This document shows positions 9,251 through 17,709 of a stretch of DNA of 64,000 nucleotides, piece after piece. The notes under the pieces were generated by a model. That model saw only the letters and a program-made list of their open reading frames with translations, was not told where the DNA came from and ran no database searches. The stretch covers positions 1-64,000 of the forward strand of contig NZ_JAUSSR010000020.1 in NCBI RefSeq assembly GCF_030812475.1, written 5' to 3'. Numbering within the stretch: position 1 is the stretch's first letter; every line of letters begins with the position of its first letter. The stretch is from Pseudomonas lini. GTDB taxonomy: Bacteria; Pseudomonadota; Gammaproteobacteria; Pseudomonadales; Pseudomonadaceae. The position numbers were made by a program, and so were the translations under genes.

Positions 9251-9589
9251 GTGGATACTCTGTTCACCAAGATCATCAACCGGGAAATCCCGGCGAAGAT
9301 CATCTACGAGGACGACCAGGTACTGGCCTTCCATGATATCGCCCCACAGGCACCGGTACATTTCCTGGTGATCCCGAAAAAAGCGGTGCGCACCCTGAAC
9401 GACCTCACCGAGGACGACAAGGCGTTGGCCGGGCATATTCTGTTCACTGCCCAGCGCCTGGCGCTGGAACTGGGCTGCGAAGAAGGCTTCCGTGTGGTCA
9501 TGAACTGCAATCCGCTGGGCGGGCAGACGGTCTATCACATTCATATGCATGTACTCGGGCAGCGCCAGATGCATTGGCCACCGGGCTGA
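9251..9589 (+). CDS. HIT family nucleotide-binding hydrolase (HinT-like)
   Basis: 112-residue histidine-triad protein of the HinT branch, probably a purine nucleoside phosphoramidase. The active-site triad HIHMHVLG lies at the C-terminus, and the start MDTLFTKIINREIPA is typical. The start codon is GTG, preceded by GGAG. Length is normal. It is the last gene before a REPIN and coq7. Confidence 0.92.
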   Translation: MDTLFTKIINREIPAKIIYEDDQVLAFHDIAPQAPVHFLVIPKKAVRTLNDLTEDDKALAGHILFTAQRLALELGCEEGFRVVMNCNPLGGQTVYHIHMHVLGQRQMHWPPG

Positions 9590-9603
9590 TTTACCACCGT
9601 CCT

Positions 9604-9704
9604 CTGTAGGTGCTGCGGTGCGGCGGTCCGACTTGCCAGCGATGGCGTGCGATAGATCACCTCAATATCGGAGGCTGCCATCGCCAGCAAGCCGGCTCCT
9701 ACAG
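9604..9704. repeat. Hybrid REPIN (two REP classes in inverted orientation)
   Basis: The left arm is a variant REP carrying GGTGCGGCGGTCCGACTTGC. The right arm is the inverted GTAGGAGCCGGCTTGCTGGCGA class. Arms of different REP classes face each other across about 30 nt in the HIT-coq7 gap. Confidence 0.7.
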
Positions 9705-9791
9705 AACACGCCTGCGACGCAATGACCCAGCACAAACCTTCCCCTGCCGATTGGGTTAAACTGGCCGCCGAGATTCTTCCCGGAGGTCAGC

Positions 9792-10439
9792 ATGACTACC
9801 CAGCGTCACTACTCGCCGATTGACCGTCTTCTTCTGCAAGCCGATGCCGCGATGCGTACCCTGCTGCCCTCCAGCAGCCAGCCATACCGTCCGTCGCCCG
9901 CCATCGTGCAGCCGGATGCAAAAATGAGCGACGTAGACACCCGGCACGTCGCCGGCCTGATGCGCATCAACCATACCGGCGAAGTCTGTGCCCAGGCGCT
10001 GTATCAAGGTCAAGCCCTGACCGCCAAACTGCCACAAGTGCGGGCCGCCATGGAACACGCCGCCGAAGAAGAAATCGATCACCTGGTCTGGTGCGAGCAA
10101 CGCATCCACCAGTTGGGTAGTCACACCAGCATCCTCAATCCACTGTTCTATGGCATGTCGTTCGGGATCGGCGCGGTGGCCGGGTTGATCAGCGATAAAG
10201 TCAGCCTGGGGTTCGTGGCGGCTACCGAGCATCAAGTCTGCAAGCATTTGAACGAACACCTAGAGCAACTGCCCGCGGAGGATGAAAAGTCCCGGGCGAT
10301 CCTCGAGCAGATGCGCATCGATGAAGAGCAGCATGCTGAAAGCGCGCTGGATGCCGGCGGCTTCCGCTTTCCGGCGCCAGTGAAATTCGGTATGAGTCTG
10401 TTGGCCAAGGTGATGACCAAGAGTACTTATCGGATCTGA
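9792..10439 (+). CDS. coq7: 2-polyprenyl-3-methyl-6-methoxy-1,4-benzoquinone monooxygenase Coq7
   Basis: Di-iron hydroxylase of ubiquinone biosynthesis. The 215-residue protein shows the carboxylate-bridged di-iron ligands: NHTGEVCAQALY early, EEEIDHLVWCEQR in the middle and DEEQHAESA near the C-terminus, giving the two ExxH patterns. The start is supported by GGAGGT seven nt upstream. A bidirectional terminator separates it from the convergent OsmC gene. In P. aeruginosa speD lies next to coq7 (from memory); it is absent here. Confidence 0.95.
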   Translation: MTTQRHYSPIDRLLLQADAAMRTLLPSSSQPYRPSPAIVQPDAKMSDVDTRHVAGLMRINHTGEVCAQALYQGQALTAKLPQVRAAMEHAAEEEIDHLVWCEQRIHQLGSHTSILNPLFYGMSFGIGAVAGLISDKVSLGFVAATEHQVCKHLNEHLEQLPAEDEKSRAILEQMRIDEEQHAESALDAGGFRFPAPVKFGMSLLAKVMTKSTYRI

Positions 10440-10463
10440 TGGTTGCGAGGCTTGCCAGGGCTC

Positions 10464-10503
10464 TTCGCGGACAAGTCGGATCGCAGCATCGCCGCTCCCG
10501 CAA
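10464..10503. repeat. Single variant REP
   Basis: Inverted copy of the variant REP class also seen at 9604 and 26551: TTCGCGGACAAGTCGGATCG followed by the CATCGCCGCTCCCGCA arm. Confidence 0.6.
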
Positions 10504-10521
10504 GGGTGGAATTTCAAGAAT

Positions 10522-10557
10522 AAAAAGGCGACTGCCGTGAGGGAGCCGCCTTTTTTA
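10522..10557. terminator. Bidirectional terminator between coq7 and the OsmC gene
   Basis: A stem built of GGCG, CT, CC pairing with GG, AG, CGCC around a GTGA loop is flanked by AAAAA and TTTTTT. Convergent genes on both sides make bidirectional use likely. Confidence 0.8.
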
Positions 10558-10594
10558 TTAACTTAAGTTTCAGGCTGCCATGTTGCCCGGCCAT

Positions 10595-11017
10595 TCAACC
10601 GAGCTCTACGATCTCGTATTCGTGGGTGATTTCGACTCCGGCGGCGCCGAGCATGATCGATGCCGAACAATATTTCTCTGCAGACAGTTCGACAGCTCGT
10701 TTGACCTGGGCTTCTTTCAACCCACGGCCTTTGACCACAAAGCGCATGTGGATTTTGGTAAACACTTTCGGATCCTCGGTCGCGCGTTCGGCGTCCAGGA
10801 AAGCTTCGCAGCTTTCAACAGCCTGGCGGGACTTCTTGAGAATGCTGACCACGTCGAAATTACTGCAACCGCCCACACCCAGGAGGAGCATTTCCATTGG
10901 CCGGACACCCAGGTTGCGTCCGCCGGCTTCGGGCGGACCGTCCATGACCACGACATGACCGCTGCCGGATTCGCCGAGGAACATGGCTTCGCCAGCCCAT
11001 TGGATGCGTGCCTTCAT
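10595..11017 (-). CDS. OsmC family protein (YhfA-like)
   Basis: 140-residue OsmC/Ohr-fold protein, related to thiol-dependent peroxidases. Two cysteines sit at family positions: C51 in LGVGGCSNFDVV and C70 in ESCEAFL. The spacing is that of the YhfA-like branch rather than Ohr, so peroxidase activity on organic hydroperoxides is possible but unproven. I chose ATG 11017, which has GGAG eight nt upstream, over an in-frame TTG at 11023. It is divergent from crp across 245 nt. Confidence 0.88.
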   Translation of the reverse strand: MKARIQWAGEAMFLGESGSGHVVVMDGPPEAGGRNLGVRPMEMLLLGVGGCSNFDVVSILKKSRQAVESCEAFLDAERATEDPKVFTKIHMRFVVKGRGLKEAQVKRAVELSAEKYCSASIMLGAAGVEITHEYEIVELG

Positions 11018-11262
11018 CGCCAAGACTCCACTGTATAAAAAAGGGTCGCCAGCTTAGCACAGGGCCCATGATTGACAGCGCTCGCCTTCCTGGGACATAA
11101 CCATACGCGCCGTTGGTCAATGCTCGAATATTGCAGGAAGTGTCTGTTAAGCTGGCGCCAATGAGCTGGCGCATAGCCAGCCTCGTTACTGACAGCAAAG
11201 ATTGCAGGCTTCGCCAGCGCCAAAAAAACAAACACGCCCTGCGGTCTTCTCGGAAATACGCC

Positions 11263-11907
11263 ATGGTTGCTATTGCGCCCACGCCCAAAATCAAAAACCT
11301 CGACAAACTGTTGATGCATTGCCAGCGCCGTCGCTATCAGGCCAAGACCAATATCATTTGCGCAGGGGATCGCTCGGACACTCTGTTTTTTATCATCAAA
11401 GGCTCTGTCACTATACTGATCGAGGACGACGATGGTCGCGAAATGATCATTGCCTATCTGAACGTCGGGGACTTTTTCGGTGAACTGGGTCTATTCGAAC
11501 AGGCTGGCCTGGAACAGGAACGCAGTGCCTGGGTGCGCGCCAAGATAGAATGTGAAGTTGCGGAAATCAGCTATGCAAAATTCCGCGAACTGTCCCGGCA
11601 AGATCCGGACATTCTTTACGTACTCAGCGGCCAAATCGCACAACGTCTGCGCAACACCACCCGCAAGGTGGGAGACCTGGCGTTTTTTGACGTGACCGGA
11701 CGTGTTGCTCGCTGCCTGCTGGAACTGTGCAAACAGCCAGACGCCATGACCCACCCCGACGGCATGCAGATCAAGGTGACCCGTCAGGAAATCGGGAGGA
11801 TTGTAGGCTGCTCCCGTGAGATGGTCGGTCGCGTGCTCAAGGATCTGGAGGAGCGCAACCTGGTCGATGTCAAAGGCAAGACCATGGTGGTCTTCGGTAC
11901 GCGCTAG
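11263..11907 (+). CDS. crp: cAMP-activated global regulator Crp/Vfr
   Basis: 214-residue cAMP receptor protein, the length of P. aeruginosa Vfr. The N-terminal cyclic-nucleotide domain contains GDFFGELGLFE. The C-terminal helix-turn-helix is TRQEIGRIVGCSREMVGRVL. The start at 11263 matches the family; the upstream in-frame extension is not credible. In P. aeruginosa Vfr controls virulence and quorum sensing; in fluorescent pseudomonads its regulon is less defined. No convincing TGTGA-N6-TCACA operator was seen in the 245-nt divergent gap. Confidence 0.95.
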   Translation: MVAIAPTPKIKNLDKLLMHCQRRRYQAKTNIICAGDRSDTLFFIIKGSVTILIEDDDGREMIIAYLNVGDFFGELGLFEQAGLEQERSAWVRAKIECEVAEISYAKFRELSRQDPDILYVLSGQIAQRLRNTTRKVGDLAFFDVTGRVARCLLELCKQPDAMTHPDGMQIKVTRQEIGRIVGCSREMVGRVLKDLEERNLVDVKGKTMVVFGTR

Positions 11908-11931
11908 GCTCAAAGACTCAAGCGTTGGAAC

Positions 11932-12633
11932 TCAAGTCCCGAGCATCTCGGCCAGCAATTGACGGTACAGCCCGTCGAGCCGTTCCAGCGCATCCGGGAC
12001 GGCGAATTTCTCATGCAGGGCGATGTGGCTCTCGGCGCGAACCCGCTGGTCCAGACCGCACGCTTCATTGAAGCGATTGACCGCCGCGACCATCGACTCG
12101 CGTTCGTCATCGAGCAACAAAGCCCCGTGCACCAACCCCACCGGACGCGAACCACCCTTGCTCTGGCGCCAGCGCTGAGCGGTGCCGACCATCTTGCGAC
12201 CATCGAGGTTGACGTTGAAACGGCCATCGCAGAATGCGCCTTCGACTTCACCCAGGGATGAAACACCGCCCAGCTCATCCAGCAGCTGACAGATCGGATC
12301 GCAGAGTCGTCGGTAGGCGGTTTCGATCCGATTCTGATCGCCCTCGCTACGCGGTGGTGCATAGACCAGCGCGATGTTGATGGTTGATGGCGATTGCGGT
12401 ACGGGCTCGCCGCCGGTTTCGCGCAACAACACAGGCCAACCCGCCGCCGCCGACACCTTGCACGCGGCGTCGAAACCGGGCAGACGATTCAACCGGCGCG
12501 GCATGACCAATGCCCGGTCGTTGGGTTGCCAGTACAGCAGGCCAAATTCCGAGTCACCAGTGCAGACATGGGCCAACAGGTCCTGTTCGGCAAGCAGGCC
12601 GGTTTCGACAGTCAGAGAGGTTGGATGGAACAT
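11932..12633 (-). CDS. Lipoate-protein ligase A / octanoyltransferase family protein
   Basis: 233-residue member of the BPL/LplA/LipB fold. The substrate loop LRETGGEPVPQS replaces the usual R-x-SGGGxV motif, and the catalytic lysine is visible in GRKMVGTAQRWRQ. It probably transfers or ligates a lipoyl or octanoyl group, but its altered glycine motif makes the exact reaction uncertain. The start at 12633 (MFHPTSLTVE) is chosen over an upstream extension that overlaps a REP-containing gap. It lies tail to tail with crp and upstream of no obvious partner. Confidence 0.8.
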   Translation of the reverse strand: MFHPTSLTVETGLLAEQDLLAHVCTGDSEFGLLYWQPNDRALVMPRRLNRLPGFDAACKVSAAAGWPVLLRETGGEPVPQSPSTINIALVYAPPRSEGDQNRIETAYRRLCDPICQLLDELGGVSSLGEVEGAFCDGRFNVNLDGRKMVGTAQRWRQSKGGSRPVGLVHGALLLDDERESMVAAVNRFNEACGLDQRVRAESHIALHEKFAVPDALERLDGLYRQLLAEMLGT

Positions 12634-12679
12634 GTATGACTCCGTAAGATATGAAGTCTTTGGGGGGCTCGATGGACTC

Positions 12680-12705
12680 TTCGCGGGCAAGCCCGCTCCT
12701 GCAGG
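12680..12705. repeat. Single REP
   Basis: TTCGCGGGCAAGCCCGCTCC, a lone REP hairpin in the 99-nt gap between the trpC stop and the lipoate-ligase-like gene. Confidence 0.65.
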
Positions 12706-12732
12706 GGATCGGGTTGCCAGCGAAAATGTAAG

Positions 12733-13569
12733 TCAGTCGAGCGTCGAGCCGCTGACAGGGACACCGCGCTCAGGGAAAAACAGACGCTGCAACTCGGTGC
12801 CCGGGTTTTCGGCGCGCATGAACGCCTCGCCGACCAGGAACGCATACACGTCGCTGATTTCCATCAGTTCGACATCGGCTCGATTGAGAATGCCGCTTTC
12901 GGTAATCACCAATCGATCACGCGGGATACGCGGCAACAGATCAAGCGTGGTTTCCAGATTGACGTCGAAGGTGTGCAGGTTACGGTTGTTGACGCCGACC
13001 AGCGGGGTATCGAGTGTCTTCAACGCCCGCTCCAGCTCATCGCCGTCATGGACTTCCACCAGCACATCGAGGCCGACACTTTTGGCCACGGCCGCCAGCT
13101 CGGCCATTTTCACGTCATCCAATGCGGAAACGATCAACAGCACGCAGTCAGCGCCCAAGGCACGGGCTTCGACGATCTGATAGGGATCGATCATGAAATC
13201 CTTGCGGATCACCGGCAGTTTGCACGCCGCACGCGCCTGCTGCAGATATGCATCGGCGCCTTGGAAGTAATCGATATCGGTGAGCACCGACAGGCAGGTC
13301 GCCCCGCCCCGCTCATAGCTGATGGCAATGTCGGCAGGAACGAAGTTCTCGCGGATCACGCCTTTGCTTGGCGAGGCTTTCTTGATTTCAGCAATGACTG
13401 CAGGCTGCTTTAGCTTGGCCTGATCGATCAATGCCTTGGCAAACCCACGGGGTGCATCGGCCATCTTGGCCAGATTTTCCAGTTCGGCAAGGCTCACCCG
13501 AGCACTGCGCTCGGCGACTTCTTCGACCTTGCGGGCCAGAATGTTTTCCAGAACCGTCGGCACACTCAT
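12733..13569 (-). CDS. trpC: Indole-3-glycerol phosphate synthase
   Basis: Closes the indole ring of indole-3-glycerol phosphate in tryptophan synthesis. The 278-residue TIM barrel has the monofunctional TrpC signatures AEIKKASPSKG, RKDFMIDPYQ and GVNNRNLHTF; there is no fused TrpF domain. Its start overlaps the trpD stop by 4 nt, indicating translational coupling in trpGDC. Confidence 0.97.
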   Translation of the reverse strand: MSVPTVLENILARKVEEVAERSARVSLAELENLAKMADAPRGFAKALIDQAKLKQPAVIAEIKKASPSKGVIRENFVPADIAISYERGGATCLSVLTDIDYFQGADAYLQQARAACKLPVIRKDFMIDPYQIVEARALGADCVLLIVSALDDVKMAELAAVAKSVGLDVLVEVHDGDELERALKTLDTPLVGVNNRNLHTFDVNLETTLDLLPRIPRDRLVITESGILNRADVELMEISDVYAFLVGEAFMRAENPGTELQRLFFPERGVPVSGSTLD

Positions 13570-14615
13570 CCCTCGTTCTCCACCTTGAATACTGCGGTAA
13601 ATGCACCCAACTCCTCGAGTTTTTCCCGAGCGAGGCCGGTGTGCAGCGCATCGTGCGCCAGGGCAACGCCCTCTTTTAAAGTGCTGGCCAGGTCGGCGGC
13701 ATACAGCGCGGCACCGGCATTGAGCACGATCATCTCGGCGGCTTTCTGACCGTTTTCGGTCTTGCGCTTGCCCAGGGCATCGCGAATCAGTTCAAGTGAC
13801 TGGGCCGGACTTTCAACCACCAGGCCATACAAGCTCTGGCTCTTTATACCGAGGTCCTCCGGCTGGACCCAGTATTCTGTTATTTCGTCGTTTTTCAGAT
13901 CAGCCACGTAGGTGGGGGCCGCCAGGCTGAACTCGTCCAGACCGTCCTGGGAATGCACCACCAGCACATGTTTGCTGCCCAGACGCTGCAACACCTCGGC
14001 CAATGGCCGGCACAACGCCTGATTGAACACACCCACTACCTGATGTTTCACCCCGGCCGGATTCGTAAGCGGGCCGAGCATGTTGAACAACGTACGCAAG
14101 CCCAACTCCCGGCGAGGGCCGGCAGCGTACTTCATGGCACTGTGGTGGGTCTGGGCAAACATGAATCCGATGCCGACGTTATCGATGCAGCGTGCCACTT
14201 GAACCGGCGTCAGGTTCAGGTAGATGCCCGCCGCCTCCAACAGGTCGGCACTGCCGCTTTTACCCGAGACCGCACGGTTACCGTGCTTCGCCACGGTGCA
14301 ACCGGCCGCTGCGACGACAAACGAAGACGCGGTGGATACGTTGAAGATGTTTGCGCCGTCACCGCCGGTGCCGACGACATCGACGACGCCGTCCAGGGTC
14401 TTGAGTTCGACTTTGTCTGCCAGCTCGCGCATGACCGACACCGCCCCGACGATCTCATCGATGCTCTCGCTCTTCATGCGCATGGCCATCATGAACGCGC
14501 CAATCTGCGCATCGGTACACTGCCCGGTCATGATTTCACGCATCACATCGCGCATTTCGTCGGTGCTGAGGTCGAGCTGCTCGACGATACGGCTCAGGGC
14601 TGTCTTGATATTCAT
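13566..14615 (-). CDS. trpD: Anthranilate phosphoribosyltransferase
   Basis: Joins anthranilate and PRPP. The 349-residue protein contains the PRPP-binding loop VGTGGDGANIFNVST and the KHGNRAVSGKSGSADLLE block. It is the second gene of trpGDC, 9 nt after trpG and overlapping trpC by 4 nt. Confidence 0.97.
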   Translation of the reverse strand: MNIKTALSRIVEQLDLSTDEMRDVMREIMTGQCTDAQIGAFMMAMRMKSESIDEIVGAVSVMRELADKVELKTLDGVVDVVGTGGDGANIFNVSTASSFVVAAAGCTVAKHGNRAVSGKSGSADLLEAAGIYLNLTPVQVARCIDNVGIGFMFAQTHHSAMKYAAGPRRELGLRTLFNMLGPLTNPAGVKHQVVGVFNQALCRPLAEVLQRLGSKHVLVVHSQDGLDEFSLAAPTYVADLKNDEITEYWVQPEDLGIKSQSLYGLVVESPAQSLELIRDALGKRKTENGQKAAEMIVLNAGAALYAADLASTLKEGVALAHDALHTGLAREKLEELGAFTAVFKVENEG

Positions 14616-14624
14616 TTAACGTCC

Positions 14625-15218
14625 TTAGCGCGTGCCGCCGGTTTGTTTGAGGAAGTTGGCGAGCAGCTCGTGACCCTGTTCGGTCAGGATCGACTCAGGG
14701 TGGAACTGCACGCCTTCAATGTTCAATGTCTTATGGCGCAGGCCCATGATCTCATCCACCGAGCCGTCTTCCAGCTGGGTCCAGGCAGTCAGCTCGAGGC
14801 AGTCCGGCAGGGTTTCGCGCTTGACGATCAGCGAGTGATAGCGGGTGACCGTCAGCGGATGATTCAAACCTTCGAAAACGCCCTTGTCCTCGTGAAACAC
14901 CGGACTTGTCTTGCCGTGCATGACGTGACGGGCACGGACCACATCCCCGCCAAACGCCTGACCGATGGATTGATGGCCCAGGCATACCCCCAGGATCGGC
15001 AGTTTGCCGGCGAAATGCTTGATCGCTTCGATCGAGATACCTGCCTCGGTCGGGGTGCAGGGACCGGGTGAGACGACGATCCGCTCCGGATTGAGGGCTT
15101 CGATCTGGGCAATGGTGAGCTCATCGTTGCGCACCACTTTGACCTGGGAGCCGAGCTCGCCCAGGTACTGCACAACGTTGTAGGTAAAAGAGTCGTAGTT
15201 ATCGATCATCAGCAACAT
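14625..15218 (-). CDS. trpG: Anthranilate synthase component II (glutamine amidotransferase)
   Basis: Provides ammonia from glutamine to TrpE. The 197-residue class I amidotransferase has the nucleophile in GVCLGHQSIGQ and the His-Glu pair in VQFHPES. It heads trpGDC and is separated from its partner trpE by about 2.5 kb carrying estP. A short leader peptide with two Trp codons ends 164 nt upstream of its start, implying attenuation-type control. Confidence 0.97.
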   Translation of the reverse strand: MLLMIDNYDSFTYNVVQYLGELGSQVKVVRNDELTIAQIEALNPERIVVSPGPCTPTEAGISIEAIKHFAGKLPILGVCLGHQSIGQAFGGDVVRARHVMHGKTSPVFHEDKGVFEGLNHPLTVTRYHSLIVKRETLPDCLELTAWTQLEDGSVDEIMGLRHKTLNIEGVQFHPESILTEQGHELLANFLKQTGGTR

Positions 15219-15381
15219 GGCGTTAAGAACCTCTTGAATTCACTGACTTTAATACGGCCTTCAAAGGATTTGCCCGCAGCGTCCTGCACTTTGTCAGTCG
15301 CTGGAATCGCGCAGCAAAGCGGTTTGTCTTGCGGGTAAAGAAGGCAAAGCGGTAAAGATCCGGCCGGGCCGGCAGAAGGAT

Positions 15382-15450
15382 TCAGGCGCGCCAACGCCAA
15401 CGGGCGTGTGCCTTGATGACTTGATCCAGGAGTTTGCTGACGATCAACAC
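15382..15450 (-). CDS. Putative trp leader peptide of trpGDC
   Basis: A 22-codon open frame with GTG start, ending CGT TGG CGT TGG CGC GCC TGA (ARWRWRA). It is not annotated by length-based callers. It matches the peptide upstream of trpE at 14 of 22 positions, has the same GTG start position, and lies upstream of trpG on the same strand. A weak GAG lies about 10 nt before the GTG. A GC-rich hairpin (CCGGC-CCG-GCCGG) starts 10-11 nt after the stop. Attenuation of trpE and trpGDC is known in P. putida; assignment here rests on this two-way comparison. Confidence 0.75.
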   Translation of the reverse strand: MLIVSKLLDQVIKAHARWRWRA

Positions 15451-15625
15451 GGGGATGGTCTCATTTATACGTATTGGCACAGTAACTTAGCTGGGCAGAG
15501 CGTGCAATATGGGCGATCGAAGCGCGGTGAAACAATCGAGGGTTCGCGCCGGATGGCAACAGACTCTATAGTTTTTGGCACTGACGTTTCACTCACTAAA
15601 ACAATAAACAAAAACGGATTTGTCC

Positions 15626-17533
15626 ATGATCAAGCCCTCGTTGGCGATACCCCTTGCAGCCTGCTTGCTCGCCATGGCCTGTACCCAGGCGATCGCGGCT
15701 CCCAACCCTTACTCGAACTTCATCGTCTTCGGCGACAGTCTCAGTGATGCCGGGCAGTTTACCGATGCCGGCGGCCCGCCCGGCGCGACCCAGCGCTTTA
15801 CCAATCGCGTCGGCCCGGTCTACTTCGATGGCAGCGGTGAAGTCTATTCCGCCAACTCGACGCAACTTTTGGGAGGAAAACTCGGTTTCTCCCCTGATCA
15901 AACGGCTGCTTCGACCTCGGCTGCGCGCGCCAGCGAGGGCCTGCCTGATGGCAACAACTGGGCCGTGGGCGGCTATCGGACCGACCAGATCCTCGATTCG
16001 ATTACCAATGTATCCGCCACCGGCGAACGCACTCGTCCGGGCTACCTGGCCGCCAACAACCTGCGTGCCGACCCGAATGCGCTGTATTTCCTTTCCGGCG
16101 GCGGTAACGATTTCCTCCAGGGCCGGGTGCTCACCCCGGCTCAGGCCGGCGCGGCGGCAGATCGACTGGCAGACAGCGCCCAGGTTTTGCAGACCGCCGG
16201 CGCCCGGTACATCATGGTCTGGCTGCTGCCTGACCTGGGGTTGACGCCCGCCCTCAACGGCAGTCCCGCACAGCCGGGTATCTCGTTACTGAGCAACCTC
16301 TTCAATCAGCGCCTGGTGACGCGACTCGGGGGCATCGACGCCGAGGTCATCCCGCTGAACGTTCCACTGCTGTTGCAGGAAGCGGTCGCCGATCCGGCAC
16401 CATTCGGACTGGCCATCGACCAGAACCTGGTTGCCACCTGTTTCAGCGGCAATGGCTGCGTTGAAAACACCGCCTATGGCATCAACAGTGCCACGCCGGA
16501 CCCGAGCAAGCTGATCTACAACGATGGCGTGCACCCGACCGAAACCGGGCAGAAGCTGATTTCCGATTACGCCTATTCCCTGCTGGCAGCGCCGTGGGAA
16601 CTGACGCTGTTGCCGGAAATGGCCCACGCCACGCTACGTGCGCACCAGGATGAACTGCGCAGCCAATGGCAATCGGACTGGGAAAACTGGCAGGCCGTCG
16701 GCCAATGGCGCGCGATCGTCGCAGGCGGCGGCCAGCGTCTGGATATCGATGGTCAAAGCAGCGGTGCCAGCGCCGATGGCAGCGGAAACAATTTGAATAT
16801 CGGCGGCAGCTATCGCCTCAATGAAGCCTGGCGAATCGGTGTCGCGGCGGGCTTTTATCGGCAGAACCTTGAAGCGGGCAGCAATGATTCGGACTACAAA
16901 CTCAACAGCTACCTGGCCACCGCTTTCGCCCAGTTCCAGCAGAATCGCTGGTGGGCCGATGCCGCGTTGACCGGCGGCAAGCTGGATTACGACAACCTCA
17001 AACGCAAATTCGACCTAGGTGCCAGCGAAAGAGCGGAAAAAGGTGATGCCGACGGGCATCTTTGGGCCTTCAGCACTCGCCTCGGCTACGATATTGCGCA
17101 GCCGGGCAGCGAATGGCACTTGTCGCCATTCATCAGCGCCGATTATGCGAAAGTGGAAGTCGACGGTTATTCGGAAAACGGCAATCGGTCCACGGCGCTG
17201 ACCCTTGATGACCAGAAACGCGACTCGAAACGGCTGGGCGCCGGCCTTCAGGGCAACTACCAGATCACCCCGCAAACCCAAGTGTTCGGCGAATACGCCT
17301 TCGAGCGTGAATACGAGGATGACACTCAGAAAGTGAACATCGCCCTCAATAGCCTGCCGTCGCTGGACTTCGAGCTCGACGGTTACACACCGCAAAGTCA
17401 TTTGAATCGAGTGAGCCTTGGGGTCAGCCACAAGTTGACGGCCGATCTGGCGTTGCGTGGCGGTTATACCTTCCGCAAGTCAGACGACTTTACCCAGCAA
17501 GGGCTCAACGTTGGGGTCTCGCTGGATTTCTGA
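15626..17533 (+). CDS. estP: GDSL autotransporter esterase (EstA/EstP)
   Basis: Outer-membrane-anchored lipase/esterase of the type V autotransporters, 635 residues. A signal peptide covers about residues 1-25. The passenger starts with the GDSL nucleophile block FGDSLSDAG (S38), then GGGNDFLQG and the catalytic DGVHPTETG. From about residue 355 a beta-barrel translocator ends in the aromatic residue F (VSLDF). ATG 15626 is preferred; a TTG two codons upstream is possible. It sits alone between trpE and trpGDC and ends in a strong terminator. Related EstA proteins affect motility and rhamnolipid formation in P. aeruginosa. Confidence 0.94.
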   Translation: MIKPSLAIPLAACLLAMACTQAIAAPNPYSNFIVFGDSLSDAGQFTDAGGPPGATQRFTNRVGPVYFDGSGEVYSANSTQLLGGKLGFSPDQTAASTSAARASEGLPDGNNWAVGGYRTDQILDSITNVSATGERTRPGYLAANNLRADPNALYFLSGGGNDFLQGRVLTPAQAGAAADRLADSAQVLQTAGARYIMVWLLPDLGLTPALNGSPAQPGISLLSNLFNQRLVTRLGGIDAEVIPLNVPLLLQEAVADPAPFGLAIDQNLVATCFSGNGCVENTAYGINSATPDPSKLIYNDGVHPTETGQKLISDYAYSLLAAPWELTLLPEMAHATLRAHQDELRSQWQSDWENWQAVGQWRAIVAGGGQRLDIDGQSSGASADGSGNNLNIGGSYRLNEAWRIGVAAGFYRQNLEAGSNDSDYKLNSYLATAFAQFQQNRWWADAALTGGKLDYDNLKRKFDLGASERAEKGDADGHLWAFSTRLGYDIAQPGSEWHLSPFISADYAKVEVDGYSENGNRSTALTLDDQKRDSKRLGAGLQGNYQITPQTQVFGEYAFEREYEDDTQKVNIALNSLPSLDFELDGYTPQSHLNRVSLGVSHKLTADLALRGGYTFRKSDDFTQQGLNVGVSLDF

Positions 17534-17552
17534 TCCATTAAACAGCAAGCAT

Positions 17553-17588
17553 AAAAAAACGCGGGCCCTCACAGGCAACGCGTTTTTT
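17553..17588. terminator. Terminator downstream of estP
   Basis: A 10-bp stem AAAAAACGCG / CGCGTTTTTT with a 15-nt loop follows the estP stop by 20 nt. The A/T symmetry would allow use from the trpE side as well. Confidence 0.8.
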
Positions 17589-17605
17589 AATGGTGTTGAG
17601 GTCCT

Positions 17606-17695
17606 TGTGGGAGCGGGCTTGCTCGCGAAGACGGCAGCCCAGTCAATACTGATATCGCCTGACACACCGCTTTCGCGAGCAAGCCCGCTCCCACA
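17606..17695. repeat. REPIN (GTGGGAGCGGGCTTGCTCGCGA class)
   Basis: Two REPs of the class GTGGGAGCGGGCTTGCTCGC in inverted orientation, separated by about 40 nt, in the convergent gap of estP and trpE. Confidence 0.85.
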
Positions 17696-17709
17696 GGTTT
17701 CTCGTGAAC

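Noticed and set aside
15219..15619. Remnants of pyocin or phage genes between trpG and estP
   Set aside because: Only the leader peptide and non-coding sequence are visible; no phage-like frame.
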